Below are positions 38,101-50,440 of a stretch of DNA of 64,000 nt, one piece after another. The translations under genes were made by a program, and so were the position numbers. The stretch covers positions 22,724,001 through 22,788,000 of the forward strand of contig JAYKYS010000004.1 of NCBI GenBank assembly GCA_036924285.1, given 5' to 3'. The notes under the pieces are model-generated. The model saw nothing but the letters and a program-made list of their open reading frames with translations. It did not search any database and had not been told where the DNA came from. How positions within the stretch are numbered: position 1 is the stretch's first letter; every line of letters starts with the position of its first letter. Source of the stretch: Asterella californica (lineage: Eukaryota; Streptophyta; Marchantiopsida; Marchantiales; Aytoniaceae).

Positions 38101-39774
38101 GAAGTTGCTGGACGACTCTATACCACCAGAAGGGGCCAATCATGAACCAGTTCTATATCGGGAAGAAGCAACCATCAGACCTCTTGCCCCGTGTACGAAA
38201 GAAGAGGTACTTAGCCCAAGAAGGCCCTTCTTTGTCAGATAGGGTCACCAATAATTCTGATGTACTGCGTGTTGGTCTCTATCTAACTCCTAGCTTTGAT
38301 GTAGTAAAATCTGAACCGTTTCCATCAACGAATGTAGTATTAGGAGTCACTCTTGATCAGCACAACACAACACGTTGTTCGAGGGTAGTAATCACTAACT
38401 TGAGAGACCACTTCAAAGTCCGCGGGTACTGGGTTAAGTTTAAACCACCATCTCCCAACCGTAGTTCCATCATATTAACAGATAACAGGTCTTCAAATTG
38501 TTTACAACCTAACAGCAAAGTGGGCTAGATGTGGCGTTTGTTATAGTGTGCTTGTCTGTGTAGATTCTGTGGACAGTTTAAAAGGTGCGTGGTTTAGGTA
38601 GTCTGCAGTTCGCTTTCAAACCTTTCTTCCGATCAGAGTAGCCTTCTGTATGCTCATTGAAGATGAGCTAGTTTTTAGAGTGGTGACCATTCACTGCCTT
38701 GTCTATGTATAGGGGGTACAGGACACCCCACCTCTATTGCAAGCAGACGCTCTTGATTACTTTGAGAGAGATTCCCTTCTTGCCAAGCTAAAGTGAGGCC
38801 TACGGAGAATTGCGTCTGCTCCTCTCTCTTCTATTGGCAGAAATTGGATATGCTAAGATGATAACACTAGCACAGCACAACATGCTCGAAGTGAACTACT
38901 CTTTGGTGTTGCATAGATAAGGCGTACGTTGGCCTTCAGCTAATGAATCAGCGTGCAATCATGCTGTCGTCCCTGCAGTACCCCGTTATCTTTTTAGAGG
39001 ATACACGAGGACACCTTAGTCTATAGTAGCACTTAAAGAAGCACCGGTGTATATGGAGCTTGAATAGCTTCTGGCTTGTATGTTCCCAGTTCGGTAGAAC
39101 TTCTTGTTCTCCGAGTCCTGCACCTGTCGTCCAGGTTGGGAGTGCTTATCAACAGCAATGCGTGTCATTACCGTAATAGCCTACCTGGGTAGAGTAAGAG
39201 AGGTTAATGATGCCAAGGGTGTTGGATACTCGTTTAAGAGCTGAATTTCAAGGTAACAGTTGCTTGGCATTTGATTGCTCGGTTTTGGAACAGCAACAAG
39301 TTATCTGCTTGAGATGGAGATGTGTTGGGCCTGTGACCAGCCTGCTTCGTTCTTTTGCAGGCCGCAAACAATGAGGGCAATCTTGGCTTCCGAGCCCCTT
39401 TGGATGTGAACTTCGGACCTACTTCCGGTTTGCTACAAGTCAAATCCTCTTCGTCTGTCCTTTCGATCCATTCAGATTCTCTATTCGGTCACGGTCTATT
39501 AGAACAAAAGGTAGGGGAAGCCCAGAAGATTATCAGTGATGTGTCTGCTGGTATAGAAACCATATGGAAACAGCTTAGTGAAAAACCACCATCCATCGAC
39601 GTCGGGAATGACGCATGTCCCGTATGCCGTAAAGATGATGATCAACCAAGGCACCTTATATGCGATTGGTGTGAAAAGGAGTTTCATCAAGGTTGTCTAA
39701 GTCCAGTTTTGCATGAAGTTCCTCTTGATTGGATATGTCCCTTTTGTCGAGCTAGGGGTACGCAGACGTTCTAG
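35160..39774 (+). CDS. MBD8-like chromatin protein: AT-hook, MBD, four C2H2 fingers, PHD
   Basis: Coding exons are 35160-36247, 36511-38206 and 39361-39774 (3198 nt, about 1065 residues). Introns are GT-AG and the phases agree. Residues about 20-80 hold the MBD8-type N-terminal block (IVIPKIDRRIFNESAGSRRQ). An AT-hook (KRGRPKK) lies near 208. Residues about 310-390 hold the MBD region (MKRKIIDATGFPKGWTVLVG, then SPEGRIWTSYREAAAYL), cut by intron 1. C2H2 fingers lie near 613, 645, 760 and 810. A C4HC3 PHD finger lies at about 1014-1060 (CPVC, ICDWC, FHQGC, WICPFC). Such proteins are nuclear. PHD fingers usually read histone H3 tails, and MBD-type folds bind DNA or methyl-CpG in some members. 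Whether this one binds methylated DNA cannot be told. An in-frame ATG at 35181 (AGCATGGCT) is an equally good start. The gene appears intact. Confidence 0.87.
37690..37930 (+). repeat. Duplicated zinc-finger unit within the MBD8-like gene
   Basis: C2H2 fingers 3 and 4 are near copies at both DNA and protein level: YECQTCHKIFHHQSKFWGHM and YECHICHKIFHHQSKYWGHL. The repeat period is about 153 bp. The linkers between them are Ser/Lys/Gly-rich. This indicates a tandem duplication of one finger inside exon 2. Confidence 0.85.
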
Positions 39775-41199
39775 TTATCAAACGGTGGTGGGCAACAATG
39801 AAGTGTTAATCCAGGGGAAGAGAAATATTATAGGCACCAGTCACACATCCAAATATGGACTTGTGTATTACCAAGGGTAGCAAGGGTTTGCAGTTTTGCT
39901 TCCAGTACTTGGTCTAGGTCCTGTCAGAAGCTGTTAGGATACAATGACGGACGGTTAGAAGTTTTGTTTCATATAATCACCTCATTGGTGAGTTCTGTAC
40001 ATAGATAGTAGGATAGGTGTCCAAAATGATTCACTTCCTCGTGAAGTGCTGATAAGCTGTTGTAGTCCGTGATAGTTGAAGCAGAGCGGAGGCAAGAATG
40101 GGAAGGCAAAGTTCTGCTCAAAACCATGTCGGAGAGGGCGATAGGCGTGTAGGGTTCCACGAGAAAGGTTTCTTAAATTGGATTTTGGAATCCAATTTTT
40201 TGGACGTTGTCGAATTTTCAGATAAGTGTCCCTCTTGTGAATGTCAGTCCCATCAGCATTCCAGAAATTGATTTGGGTCTGAGGGATACAGAACGGGGTT
40301 TCTCAAGAGTTCCCTAAGTTGCACACTTGGAGCGCAGATGTACGTGAGCCGAACCTTGTGATTTGGCAACTTTGAAGTTGGATCTTTTCAGTGCAACCGC
40401 TAACGCAGGGGTATGTTTGACTACTAGGGATTGTGACACTCACTTTCAGAAACTGTAGACCGGAGTGTACAACCGATCCAATTCATAGAGAGGTTTCACG
40501 AGGAGAGGTAGAAGTCTGTTCCTTACTTAAAAGTGGTTGGCTGGGGAATCGTATTTGATGATCATGCATACGAGTACACTCTTAGCACTGGATTGCAGGT
40601 TGCTTGGTAGAGTGTAATGTTTTGTGTGCCAACAAGATCATCAATGAAGCTTATCATATCCACTATGTCGTAACTAATTATGTGATTTAAGGGGTGAGCC
40701 GTTGAAACGATATAGAAATTGGTTATCCGTACGGTTTGAGCGATACTTGACCTCTGATGACTTGACTAAAGTGCTGTCCGACTTAACAAGCTTAACAAGC
40801 GGGACGAGGAATAGTTTAAATAGTATGCCCTCAACCTTATGCATTCTCAGTGTCACGAATCGTGTCGTTTACTACCACGAGGTTTCCATTTTGGTATTAG
40901 TCTCCCTTCGTCGTTCTGGACGTTTGCTTCCATCAATTAGGTTAAATATTGGGTGGGGCTCCATCATCAATTCCTAAGCTCCATCATCAATTCCTCCCCG
41001 CTAGTCTTAGCAGTTCTGGATGGAGTATTATTTCTTTCTCATCTACGGTTTCCTTGAGCAAAACCGTAGCGGAAAGCGGGAGTGTTGTTTTAGAGTCTCC
41101 GTAGGATCTTGTTTCAAAACTGTGGTGCTCCGAATTTCTCTGATCGTAAAATCAAAGGATGAGCAGGCAACGTGAGGGATATCCCAGGCACATTCGGGG

Positions 41200-41482
41200 A
41201 TAACAGGGCCACTCAAAACTTGTCCTATGATGAAATTTACAAGGTTCATAAGACAAACGTAAATTGTCAGGTATTGCAGAATGAGTACTAATTTGATTTA
41301 TCTTTTTTAACGATATTTAAGAGATGCCGTTTACAAGCAAGTAGTAGTTAAGCGAGACCTATAGATTTTTTACATGTCGATTATCTTAAGGATCACCTTT
41401 TTGGAGGTGGTACGCAAGTAGTAGAAACCTCTAAAAGCTTTTACGGGAGTTGCGGCATTTCCGCTCTGAGTGGCCCTGTTAT
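41200..41482. repeat. Inverted repeat pair, 16-bp perfect arms 250 bp apart
   Basis: ATAACAGGGCCACTCA at 41200-41215 is the exact reverse complement of TGAGTGGCCCTGTTAT at 41467-41482. Just before the right arm is TTTCCGCT (41458), which pairs with AGCGGAAA near 41068. The layout could be a small MITE with partly lost arms. Target duplications were not identified. Confidence 0.55.
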
Positions 41483-42483
41483 GTAGTGGACCAATTTTGC
41501 TCCACTCTCATGTCCTTGTCTTTCTTAAGTGTACAGCCCGTCAAGCAACGCTATAACAGATTGGCTCGCTTCGAAGAGTCAGCTGACATATTTCTGGCAC
41601 TGAGGAAATTACGTGGGAAATCGAATCAATAAGATAAATTGGAGAACCGGACAGGGAAGAATTTCACCTGGTAACAGAAACCCTTAAGAAATGTACAATG
41701 GTTATGGAGGTTGGAGGTGTTTGACAGGCAAGAGAAAAGGTAAAAAGCTGATTAGGATAATAATGGGTGGTGATACTTTGTCTTCTACTTTAGTCTGAAA
41801 AGAACTGGGAAATGAGGGAGTCTAGATTCAGCAGTCTCCTGCTACATTGAAAATTATATTAAAAATGGTAAATGTTATTATTTGTCCATGGGAGTCCACC
41901 ACAGCTAAGATTGTTCATGGGAGTCCACCACAGCAAGACTCTGACAAGAAGTTTTATTAAACCAATCAGTAAAATATATTTAATTTAATATTATTTTTTG
42001 AAGATTGTAAGGTAAATCACTTGAGACATCGATGTTCGATAAATATTTCATTTACAAGTTTTTTTTATATCATTTTTTTATATCATTCCAATCATTCTCA
42101 AATGAATTTCAAATAAATCTTAATATAGTGTTGTAACATTATTATTCAAGTTTCCAAGATGTGTTATTTATTATTACATTTAAATTATATTAAATTATAT
42201 TTATTTAATGTTACTCATATTAAAAATTGAACATGTTTTTTATCTTTAACCTTTGAACCTAACTGAGTCACATTTTTGAAAGTTTCAGTGATCTTAGAGG
42301 TTCATTTATTTTTAACATTAAGTTTAATGATTATTATTTATCAGAATTATATCGGTCCAATTTCATTGATTTTTTTTAGAGTTTTCGCAGTACTTTTTGA
42401 AGATGATGTCTTGCATAACAATATCAGATTGTGCGAAAATATTCTACCGTTATATGCTCATTAAACAAAAGAGAATTATCAAT

Positions 42484-42513
42484 CATTACATATTATCATA
42501 ATAATATGTAATG
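42484..42513. repeat. Perfect hairpin, 13-bp arms
   Basis: CATTACATATTAT and ATAATATGTAATG are exact reverse complements around a 4-base loop. AT-rich gene-free surroundings; function unknown. Confidence 0.85.
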
Positions 42514-45500
42514 GTCTTCAGTTTTTCACCTCACACGAAATAGTGTTATATACACATTACTTCAGTAATGGTATTCAAATTATTATATTTAGTTGTTCCT
42601 GTAGATGGTGTACATAAATGTTTTTGGATTTCAATAACTAAAAGTAAGACTATTATCAAGATCACCCGCGGAATGAGAAGTCCAAGGTAAAAGATGTTGT
42701 CGTTTCTGTCCGAGGTTTGGTATGTGAGCAATCATAACTGTGAGTAGCGATTGCAACAAAATCATTGTTAGGTAAATTTAGTGAACTATAGTAGTTGACT
42801 CACTAGCACTAGTTGGATAGTGACAGGTTAGTAACTAACGTTAACAAGAGAACTGTAAACGACTTAATGATCATGAGAGTTCGGGTGTTGCGGATCTTAA
42901 CTTTTGATTTTTGTGAACTCTCAAAGTTCTTAGTATACTGTTTAGACAAAATACATTTGAGCAAATGATTCATCATTCTCGGATGATCTTGTGTATGAAA
43001 TAAGAGATAAATATTGGTTTAGTTATACGTGATTCGTGTGGTTTTTTAGTGATTTTTTAGTGATTTTTTACATTGCATTTTGATTCAATAATCATAAATT
43101 GCATTGAGAAATGTAATGTAATATATGTTATATTGTTCTTTAAAAATTATGATTTATTGTAGAGAATGAATTGCTATTCACTGTGGATTTGTAACTGAAA
43201 TTGCCATGTGTGACGAGTGGCATATTTGATTTATGATGTTTATATATTTATCTCTAACACGTTCACATTGGATTGTTATTATTGATGTTATTTGTTGTGT
43301 ATAGTCAATTTCATTATATATTTATTTCCAGTCGTAATATATCATATATTGTTATTATATTCTGATTGTAAATACTTTTTTTCTTCACATAAGAGTGATT
43401 GTATGGAGAGCGTTGTCGATCAGAGATTGTGATCTATCATTTAGATTTTAATTGCTTTTTAACCTCCAAAAATAATGTTCCATTTATGATTGTTTAGTGT
43501 TAAGCAACCCAAGTCGAATCATTGTTCAACCAAAGAGCATCGTGAGTGTTTTGCACAATCATTTTCATCACGAAAGTGATTTCAGCGCAACAATCACTAA
43601 CCTACAGGTTCATGATTTTCGTTCTGAATTGTCATTGTTGATTTGTCATTGCAATGTTGATTCTGTTGTAAATGTTCGTCATATTGTTACATTTGTTGCT
43701 CTTGCTGGTCGTTTGCTGTTTTGTTTGTTGTGTTGCTAATCACCATTAGATCATTGCATTTGTTAGTTCTTGATGCTCACTAAATCGTTTCATTAGCTAT
43801 CTGCTCGTCATTAACTCGCTGCTTGAAAGATTGTTGATGTGCTAGTGATTTTTGTTCTGGATTCACATGTGCAAAAACTGGTGATAATGGTGATGCAAAC
43901 TACCTCCTTTCGATTCCACATTGTTCATTAGATGAACAACGATTCAACTTAGATTATGACCACAAAGCGATCTTAAGTGGACCACTACTCTTATGAAGTT
44001 AAAGATGAGTAATTTTGGTTCCTGATAGATCGCTGATCAAAGATCCGTGGAGAACTGCTCTTACATAAAAATAAAAATAAACAATTCTAACCGTAGTTAA
44101 AAAAACAATCTGAAACAATATCATTTTTCGATATGTTTAACTATTCTGTTGTTCTTTGTGCTGCTCATTGTTAGATTGTTGTTACTTGTTAAATGACTTC
44201 ATTCGCTCGTTATTCCTCGTTGGTTCATTGTCTGGTGTGTTTCATAGCTTGTTGATAATAATCACTAAAATTCAAATTTGTAAGTTAGTATATCATCTTC
44301 ATTATGTTGGATTATTCTTGTATCATTTAAGCTCTCATCCTCTCTTAATATCGCATGATAGATCCATTCCTTGTTAATTACAATTATCCAAACTCTCTTC
44401 CGGAGCACAAGATGTCTCTTGGGCATTGAGTCAAAAAATACTTTCGATCTCAAATGTGTAATGGGTGGATACTAACCACCACTGGATTGTTAATTTCTGA
44501 GAATTTTGGACTTTCAAACTTGTAGTTATTTGTAGTTCAATTAAAGTTACATTTATTGCATATAGTGTAAGAGCAAAACATTGTCATGGAAATCATACTC
44601 TAAAAAACTACTATGAGAAATGAGTATGAGAGTAAATGCATCTTCTCTTTGGCAATGCTTTTTGAGTGAGAGAATTTAAGTATTGATGATAAATTTAGAT
44701 TTGTATTTCTTATTGAGAAATTGACAAAGTTGTGACGTTGTTGTCAGATTTCACTATACTCTAAACATCATTGTGCTTCTTCACAGTGACATGTTATTGT
44801 TCTTCTTCAACTCAATACATATATCCAATCATGATAATTTTCACACAGAAGCATGCAAAACATATGATAACATTCTATCATACCATGGTTCTCATGAAAT
44901 CATAGGATCTAGAAAAAAAGTGGTTATATTTATCGTGAAGCATGAGATTTTGATCCGAAAATGATCCGACGGTGCAAATGATCACAACAAAGTTGTCTCT
45001 ATATCTCCGAAAGCATTAAACGTACATGTGTAAGTTAGTTCTTACCTTCTATGATAAATTCAGCAAAGAATCAACTCAAGAGTAGATGCTAATCAGTAAC
45101 AAAAAAGTTAACTCATTGTGAAAATGAATCCGTGTGGAGTCCATAATAACCCTGAATAAGAATAAATTAAAATAGCAAAACTTGTAACCATTTATTTGTT
45201 TCAAAGACATCACATGTCTCTAGATCACTAAGTAATTTTATTCTAGATATAAAAAACTATAAAGACTTAAGTTTGAACATAATGTCCACGACAAATCATT
45301 AATATTTAAATCGTTCTCAAGATATAAGAAAAATAATAGCATCTCACAACAACCAAATATGTGTTTGTAATTTCTTTCTCCTCAATCCATGATCACAAGT
45401 GAATCACGTAATATCATATTATCATCTCATGTTAACAATTATAATTAAAAAGATATTGAATTCAATGAACCCTATGAAGCAACATCCATCATTTGTCACA

Positions 45501-45636
45501 AGAAAAAAAGAAAAGATATATCAGCACTGATGAATTTCTTGCAAAAAGAAGCGTACAACACGAGCTGTCAAGCGTAATGGTTAGAGGCCCGAAGATTCAA
45601 CTCGAAAGATTCTCTTAGGACTTATTAGTCGTATAA

Positions 45637-47097
45637 TTGTTCTTCAGCTTCAAGATACTTTTCAAGACCACTTTTGTCCACATCAGTTTGGAGTTGCGAC
45701 GCTCGGAAGTTGTGAGTCTGTGTCCTTCGATATTAGGGCTCTCTTGGACATCCATCCCGATTGGATTGTCTTACGACTGGACGGGGGAAAATACTTTTAA
45801 TAGTATTTTCTGCGCTTTCATTTTAAGGGAGTTCATGGATGGCGGTGGATCTCTGACAAGTCTCGTTCCTTTCAGACGATCGTTCTATGATTCTTCCTCC
45901 CTTCTTTATTACCAGCACGGTCCTTCGATAGAGGAGGTTACTGTCATCAGCTCCGATGTAGGTACTCGTCAAGGAGATCTTTTGGGTGGACCCCTCTTTG
46001 CCTTAGCTCACTATAGAGCTCTCTTGATCATCGTCTTGGCTGCTCCATGTTGTATTTTTCCATATGTAGCTGATGAAACGCATATCGTAGCTCCAGTGGA
46101 CCAAGTCTGTGATGGCTTTGATCACCTCGTCTCTCAATTGACTTTGATAGCGTTGAGAGTGAAGATGTCAGAGTGCAAGGCTTGGTCTCTCGTAGGTATA
46201 CCGTCGGATGTCCAACTCCAAGAAGAATTTGTTACACCTAGAGATGGTTTATGTATCTTTGGTGTATCGGTGAGAACAGAGTATTTCATCTCCCGGTTCT
46301 TAGATGTTGTCTTAGCAGATGACGTTTTGTATATCGAGGATCTTTCTATGTTAGAAGATCCACATGTTGCCTTTGATATCCTTTCTTCTTTTATTGCACG
46401 TCGTCTTGGTTACTTACTCCGCATAGTACCTCCATCTTCTATCTTCGTTTCGCGCCTTAGAGAGTTTGATAGAAAGATCATGAAGGGTTTTTGTGACATA
46501 GTAGGTCCGAGGACCTTTGACTGTGTGGTAAGATCTCTCGCACATAGACACACGTCTTTGTCGATATCATGTGGTGGGGTGGGTTTATTATCCATGGAGG
46601 AGACTACTGCGACAGTCTTTTGGATAATTAGACCCTCTCAGCACCTTGACTCAGTTGTCGTTTCCTCGTGCGAGATAGACCTATTCTGGAGAGCTATGTG
46701 ACAGAAGTGAAGGATGGTTCTTATCTACTACAAATGTGTCTTCGTGGGACAAGAGATAGTTTGACTCTTGAGACACGTGAGACACATCCTCGATTCGATA
46801 TCCTAGCTATCGATAGATCTCATGGACTACAGCCCTCTCTAACGAAACACCAGTTCCAGCATGTTCGTCATGTGCTCTTAGTAGATCTTTCATCTCACGG
46901 GATACTAGAGCTCGACTCCGCTCTTGGGTGCAAGGGTGCAGGCTCTTGGTTCATAGCTCAACCTTGCATTAGAGCGTTCCAACTCGCACCGATTATCTTT
47001 TCTACAGCGATGAGGTTCTGCCTAGGTTTGGTCCAACCTGTTGCTTCGGCACCATCCACCTACGAGAGTGCAGTGTGGTGTTGTGATACGGCTCTTG
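45637..47097 (+). mobile_element. LINE-like non-LTR retrotransposon, 5' part (reverse transcriptase, decayed)
   Basis: The frame contains the RT blocks: a FDIRALLDIHPDW-type start in another frame at about 45720-45780, then GGSLTSLVPFRRSFYD, VISSDVGTRQGDLLGGPLFA (the RQGDxLGGxLF block) and PYVADETHI, where the catalytic YADD-type motif has become VADE. KMSECKAWSLVGIPSD and FGVSVRTEYFISRF follow. At 46530-46600 comes SISCGGVGLLSMEETTATVFW, the Gly-rich block downstream of RT in this LINE type. A second frame (46668-47097) carries GAGSWFIAQP and FSTAMRFCLGL. Frameshifts near 45790 and 46680 and the altered active site show it is dead. It stops at 47097, where the Ty3 element begins, and its 3' part resumes at 54058. 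Confidence 0.8.
47093..47097. repeat. Left target-site duplication of the Ty3 insertion
   Basis: TCTTG directly precedes the TGTGAAATAC start of the 5' LTR. The right-hand partner is CCTTG at 54058-54062, with one mismatch. A 5-bp duplication is what Ty3 elements make. Confidence 0.55.
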
Positions 47098-49247
47098 TGT
47101 GAAATACTCATAGAACTTAAGATATGTTTCTTTTCTATGTTACGTGAACTTTATCACGTAACTAACCGGATGGTGTGATGAGTGTCACGTCGTGATAATC
47201 TATCTCGTGATCTCACAGTAGTGAAACGTGCCAAATCAGCAATTTGTGCGCGTTCACTTCAATGGTCTTTTTCGTCGAATTTGGGTATAAAAATGATGAG
47301 TAGAGGGTTCATAAGACATTCTATCTTAGTGGATGATTCGTGAGGATTTCTCGCTGGTCTGCATGGAGGAATGAAGAATTGCGAGAGTGGTGATTATGGA
47401 CAAAAGTCTGATATCGGTTCTAGATCTTCTTTTGTCTGTTTCATATCAAGCTCCATTGCATCCACTGCGATCACTTTTGACATTGATTAGTTGCGTATTT
47501 TGACGATGAATTCATGAGGAATGTGATGGACTTATAGCTTTCAGTGATTCTTCCAGTTGTTTCATCCAGAGAGACTTGAGATCTGACAGTGGAACTGAAG
47601 AATGGATCTCAACTACCCGGTCAATGTTCCTTTCAACGTCTGGGTCGATTTCGGTGTCACTGTAGACCAAAGATCAATCATGAGGTATGGATCATGAGGA
47701 ACTTTGGAGAAGAGTATTTCAACCGAGTGATAGTCCACAATTCTTTTTGTCGTATCTTTCATTGTCGATCGTTTTCAGGTTATAATATTGACTTTGTATT
47801 AGTGCGACTCAATTGTTCCGTTCTGGTTGAGCGCTTCTGTGTAGTTACGATCCGCAGAGAATCCTTCACATGTCTTAAGGATTTTCTGATTTCTTCTAGT
47901 CTTATTGATGTTTAGTGTTTCTTTGAGTGTAAAAAATTGTTCTAGAGGAAAAAGTTGGGTGAAGAAAAGACAAAAATCAAAGCTCTTTTTGCTCTCATTA
48001 GTCTAATTTTAGACCAATGGTGTTCTTGCTACTCCTCGTGATGTTTTATGTGATATTTGAGATACTTCGGAAGACCATTCGCACGAGGAAGGATATGGTT
48101 TGAAAGCCCTCGACCAGGACTACAATCTGGGTTGAAGAATCGATCAATTTCATGAAAGATTGAGGGCGTTATGATCAATTGAGTGGAGAGGGGTGTAATT
48201 CGTGCCCACTGCATTATTTTGGGTTGTTTCGAGAGACTTTGAGGAGTTTTAGGAGCTGTCATTTGGGTTGGAGAGCTGACGACAGGCTGGTCGTTTTGAT
48301 ATCAATTTCAGCCGGTTCTTGATCGATTTGGATTATGAACCGATCGATTGAAGTTGAGAAGTGCAGACATGATGAGGTGAGTATTGCGAACTGTGACAAT
48401 CATGAGAGATTGACTATTTCTCGAATTCTGGGTAGAATTTCTGAGTGAAACTTTTCAAGATTGAGTGATGTCTTATCAGTAAGAGATCTGAAAAGTTTCG
48501 TCTCAAATGATCGAATAGATTGTTCAGGGTCTTGGATTAAATGTACCTGGGTCTGTAAAGCTGATCTGGAGAACTTAGGTCTCAAAGGTTTAGAGGATTG
48601 AGGTCTCAAAGTTCAGAGAAAATTTTGTTATTATCGAGTTCTAGTTTTCGGTCACATCTATTGTGATTTTTTTGTTCATTTTGAGCAATTGGAGAGGAGT
48701 TTGTTGCTGAAACTATCTTGTCTGCACACTACTCGACATTTTGAAGGTGTGGGGTTGATTTCAGCTTTTTGCAGTGAAGGAGAACAGAACAATGATGAAT
48801 CATAAGTCGCTGTTAAAGTTTTCGGAGTTGCCAAGTACCATCATCATTGGTGCTATGTTGTGAGCTGAGTAGTGTTTTGAATCATGCATACTTTATCTTG
48901 CTGAGATGTTTAGGAGACTAGGGTGTGCAACAAGTTGTATTAGGACTCTATCAAGTTTGGTTGAGCGATCCTATAGCATCTTCAGTTGTATTAGATAGAG
49001 TTGTGGCGGTCAAACTGATGGGTAGCTAGTGTCGCTGGAAAGCTATTAACTCATGATTCCAATGATATAGAGTTACTTTCAGATAGATAGTACAGAGTCA
49101 CTTGTGCTAGAAGAGTAGACATAGAATATTTGGATTGAAAGATCAAGGTTTAGAGCCAATATGTTCAGCCATGTACCTCTACACAGCCATAACCAATGTA
49201 TTCTTAGACCAAAAAAACACGTTATACGACAGTTGGTTAACTCGACG
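47098..49247 (+). mobile_element. 5' LTR of the nested Ty3 retrotransposon
   Basis: It begins TGTGAAATAC at the point where the LINE reading ends, and ends CTCGACG at 49247. Its last 310 or so bases (48932-49247) match 53738-54057, the surviving end of the 3' LTR. About nine bases in ten agree by eye, so the insertion is old. A TATAAAAA box at 47286-47293, near the left end, is a plausible LTR promoter. The 5' boundary is inferred from the break in the LINE; only the right-hand 310 bases are proven to be LTR by the direct repeat. Confidence 0.65.
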
Positions 49248-49441
49248 TGAAATGTCTAAGGTGAGAGATACGTGTGTGATTTTGCAACCATGGACGTTGA
49301 AGGGTTGTCTCATCTCATAGATGAGGCTTCTACATCTGGAGAGACATCAAAGGTGACCAAGCTTTCACGATCTGGTATGCAATTGCTTTAGACATTCACG
49401 TTGGTAATGCAACAACAACAAGTCACTGAACGAAAAGAGCT

Positions 49442-50165
49442 ATGACTACTAAAGCCTTGCACTCTGTTGTGGGGTTGCTAGATAAGTTTGACGAGAATAA
49501 CATCTCCGAATACCTAAAGTACTATTCTCGAGAGATGGAGTTGAGTAAAGTGCCAAAAAGAGAGATGGTGAGTACGTTTGAGCTTGTTGTCGTACTAGAG
49601 CTACGAGAGCATGTGAATGAGATCATCAGATCTCATGGTGCTACACGGGAAGAATTTACTCTTAAGCTAAAAGGAGAGTATTCTTTAGAGGATGCAGATC
49701 GAGTGACTAAGATGTCATTCATAGAGTGGATAAACAAATCCAAAAAAAGCTTGTTGTCACAGAGCTATTTTTTAGAGTTTGAAAGATAATTCTTTCAGTT
49801 GTCTCAATTGGGGAAGCTCACATTGGAGAACGACAATGTGGAGTTGTTTTTGCAACCACCTAACGATGAGTTACAGAGGGAGTTGGAGCTGTTTCTGGAA
49901 GATAAGATGGAAGATAATGGACTCAAAGCTGATTGGAGAAAGGTCTCTAAAGCAGTGAGTGTACTTGTCAAGCGAGAGTATCGGAGAGGGAAGGTGATGA
50001 TAAGGCAAGAAGTGAGACCACCACCGATCATACTACCTCGTAGGCAACCAACAATGCATAATGTAGAAGCACTTATGGTACATGTATCGCAAGTTTCACT
50101 TCCTACTGTTCTTGTTCCTGTCCCTAGAGCTGCACCGCAAAGAAATGCGATAGACTTTGAAAGAC
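49442..50165 (+). pseudogene. Ty3 gag (capsid), frameshifted
   Basis: Two frames (49442-49789 and 49799-50176) join as one capsid-like protein if a single shift near 49790 is ignored. Text such as FELVVVLELREHVNEIIRSH, LELFLEDKMEDNGLKADWRK and a VLVKREYRRGK basic end is what I associate with liverwort Ty3 gag. No CCHC knuckle was found at its end. In the live element it would coat the RNA in virus-like particles. Confidence 0.7.
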
Positions 50166-50373
50166 TTGCAAATTAAGCTAGCAAGACTAGTGGAGAAAGG
50201 AGGGACACTTGAACACAAATCCACTCCAAGACAAGGATATGTGCAAAGATGTATTTGATGCGATAACATTGAACATCATTGAAAAGAGTGCAAAGATTTT
50301 GCTGATATTCTACTACAAGGAGTGATTTATTGGGGAAGATTGCCTTGAAGGAGATATGTGAAATCCTCAAGAT

Positions 50374-50440
50374 TAAGTTGGGAAAAGAGGAATGAGGTAA
50401 GTTTTAGAGGAATATTTTGTACAACATGCTGAGACATTAG
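50374..50440 (+). repeat. 67-bp internal duplicate, source copy
   Basis: The stretch AAGTTGGGAAAAGAGGAATG onward lies in the linker after gag. It is repeated with few changes at 53664-53730, exactly 3290 bp downstream. Confidence 0.85.

Larger units (their letters stand above)
39775..45630. other. Gene-free interval after the MBD8-like gene
   Basis: The first few hundred bases should hold the 3' UTR, but no clear AATAAA was seen. Small structures are a 17-bp tandem repeat (CTCCATCATCAATTCCT, near 40970-40997), a 16-bp inverted repeat pair at 41200 and 41467, a CATGGGAGTCCACCACAGC duplication near 41886-41926, and a perfect hairpin at 42484-42513. From 41.8 to 45.5 kb the DNA is AT-rich with only short, unrecognised frames. 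Confidence 0.5.

Noticed and set aside
38031..38528. Alternative-frame open frame crossing the end of exon 2 and into intron 3 of the MBD8-like gene
   Set aside because: The GAG/GTACTT donor at 38206 and the TTTTGCAG acceptor at 39360 join in phase to a clean PHD exon. The alternative frame has no domain.
45563..45620. tRNA-like words (AAGCGTAATGGTTAGAG and GATTCAACTCG)
   Set aside because: No cloverleaf stems form, and the region lies at the very start of the LINE-like element.
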